Source: Halorussus aquaticus (GTDB lineage Archaea; Halobacteriota; Halobacteria; Halobacteriales; Haladaptataceae). Taken from it: 64,000 nt of DNA. The notes under the pieces are model-generated. The model searched no databases, was not told the DNA's origin, and saw only the letters and a program-made list of their open reading frames with translations. Location of the stretch: positions 1,364,001 through 1,428,000 of the forward strand of contig NZ_CP100400.1 of NCBI RefSeq assembly GCF_024218795.1, given 5' to 3'. Positions 63,304-64,000 of this stretch are shown one piece after another. How positions within the stretch are numbered: the first letter of the stretch is position 1; each line of letters opens with the position of its first letter. A program made the translations under genes and the position numbers.

Positions 63304-64000
63304 GCATCGACGAACCACACGCCGAAGTGACCCGGACCGAGGACGGAATCGCCGTCGAGTACCTCGCGGACGGCCCGGAGACGATTCGACAGAGCGACCA
63401 GCGGATTCCGCGGCTGAACGTCACCCAAGAGATGCTGCTCGACTCGGGCGACGATCCCGAGAGCTGGCTGATGTACGGCGGGGGCTACCGCCAGCAGCGG
63501 TTCACGACCGCAGACGTCATCACGCCCGAGAACGTGGGCGAACTGAACTTGGAGTACACCATCGAGGTCGGGAGCGAGGAGGAGCGCGGGAAACTCGAGG
63601 GAACGCCGATCGTCGTCCCGTCGGACCCGCCCATCATGTACCAGACCAACGGCCCCGACGTTGTCCGGGCGGTCAACGCCAGGTCGGGCGAGGTCATCTG
63701 GACCTACCGGTACTCGCCGTCCGGCCAGCAGGACCAGCCCCCGCTGCTGTGCTGCGGGTCGAACAACCGCGGAGTCGCGGTCCGCGGCAAGCGCCTCTAC
63801 ATGACGACGCTCGACGCGAACCTCGTCGCCATCAACCGGTACACCGGCGAGCAACAGTGGCTGTACAACTCCGCGGCTCCGGGCGAAGGGTACTCCGCGA
63901 CGTGGGCCCCCGTCGTCTACAACGGGAGCATCCTCAACGGGAGCGCGGGCGGCGAGTACGGCGTCCAGGGCTTCATCGAGTCCATCAACGCACGGACCGG
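63300..64000 (+). CDS. PQQ-dependent alcohol-type dehydrogenase (N-terminal part, cut by window end)
   Basis: A quinoprotein beta-propeller protein, read for 233 codons to the window end without a stop. MYGGGYRQQRFTTADVITP and VRAVNARSGEVIWTYRY are propeller repeats. LLCCGSNNRGVAV has the adjacent Cys151-Cys152 pair characteristic of methanol/ethanol dehydrogenases, which packs over PQQ. No signal peptide is obvious; export could rely on the coupled Tat protein. PQQ synthesis genes are not seen in the window. Confidence 0.8.
   Translation, partial: MSIDEPHAEVTRTEDGIAVEYLADGPETIRQSDQRIPRLNVTQEMLLDSGDDPESWLMYGGGYRQQRFTTADVITPENVGELNLEYTIEVGSEEERGKLEGTPIVVPSDPPIMYQTNGPDVVRAVNARSGEVIWTYRYSPSGQQDQPPLLCCGSNNRGVAVRGKRLYMTTLDANLVAINRYTGEQQWLYNSAAPGEGYSATWAPVVYNGSILNGSAGGEYGVQGFIESINART

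Noticed and set aside
1..64000. CRISPR arrays, insertion sequences or a replication origin
   Set aside because: No regularly spaced repeats, no transposase or integrase gene and no orc1/cdc6 gene with repeats were found in the window.

Overview
The window is chromosomal DNA from an extremely halophilic archaeon (class Halobacteria). Support comes from high GC content with acidic, Asp/Glu-rich proteins, RNA polymerase genes in the split archaeal order H-B''-B'-A'-A''-nusA, archaeal GAPDH, uL16/L10e, TrmB- and Lrp-type regulators, haloarchaeal zinc-finger families, and very short leaders behind TATA-like boxes. The genus cannot be fixed from the sequence alone.

Layout. 0-12 kb: a truncated RimI-type acetyltransferase, aconitase, a dUTPase/dCTP deaminase-family enzyme, a solitary trpB, a lipoprotein, an FAD oxidoreductase, the otsA-otsB trehalose pair, a disordered protein and an ABC exporter. 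12-18 kb: tRNA-Val and tRNA-Phe, an ABC-2 exporter pair, small membrane and zinc-binding proteins, and a J-domain/2Fe-2S ferredoxin fusion. 18-29 kb: a maltodextrin module made of a TrmB regulator, cytoplasmic GH13 and GH15 enzymes, and the MalK, MalE, MalF and MalG transporter parts. 29.5-34.4 kb: dabA-dabB (inorganic carbon uptake) with an Lrp regulator, beside a broken zinc-ribbon gene. 34.7-52 kb: housekeeping genes, including a cold shock protein, rhomboid, uL16, an ATP-grasp enzyme, M29 aminopeptidase, a FetAB-like transporter, GAPDH, Hsp20, three methyltransferases, a HerA-like ATPase and a CrcB pair. 51.7-52.6 kb: two tRNA-Asp genes around a decayed nuclease gene. 52.7-61.1 kb: the RNA polymerase operon. 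61-64 kb: an alpha/beta hydrolase and a Tat-exported protein coupled to a PQQ-type dehydrogenase cut by the window end.

How the genes work together. The 19-29 kb block forms a maltodextrin route: a lipoprotein binder and two permeases powered by MalK import oligosaccharides, and the two glycosidases, which lack signal peptides, would degrade them inside the cell under TrmB control. OtsA and OtsB make trehalose from UDP-glucose-type donors. GAPDH and aconitase belong to central carbon metabolism. DabAB would raise cytoplasmic bicarbonate.

The most unusual signal is at tRNA loci. Downstream of tRNA-Val, tRNA-Phe and one tRNA-Asp there is a similar composite: a hairpin, then an inverted copy of the tRNA T-arm, then a direct copy of the T-arm plus acceptor 3' end. 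The T-arm copies can pair with each other. I know of no description of this arrangement, but I could not search for one.
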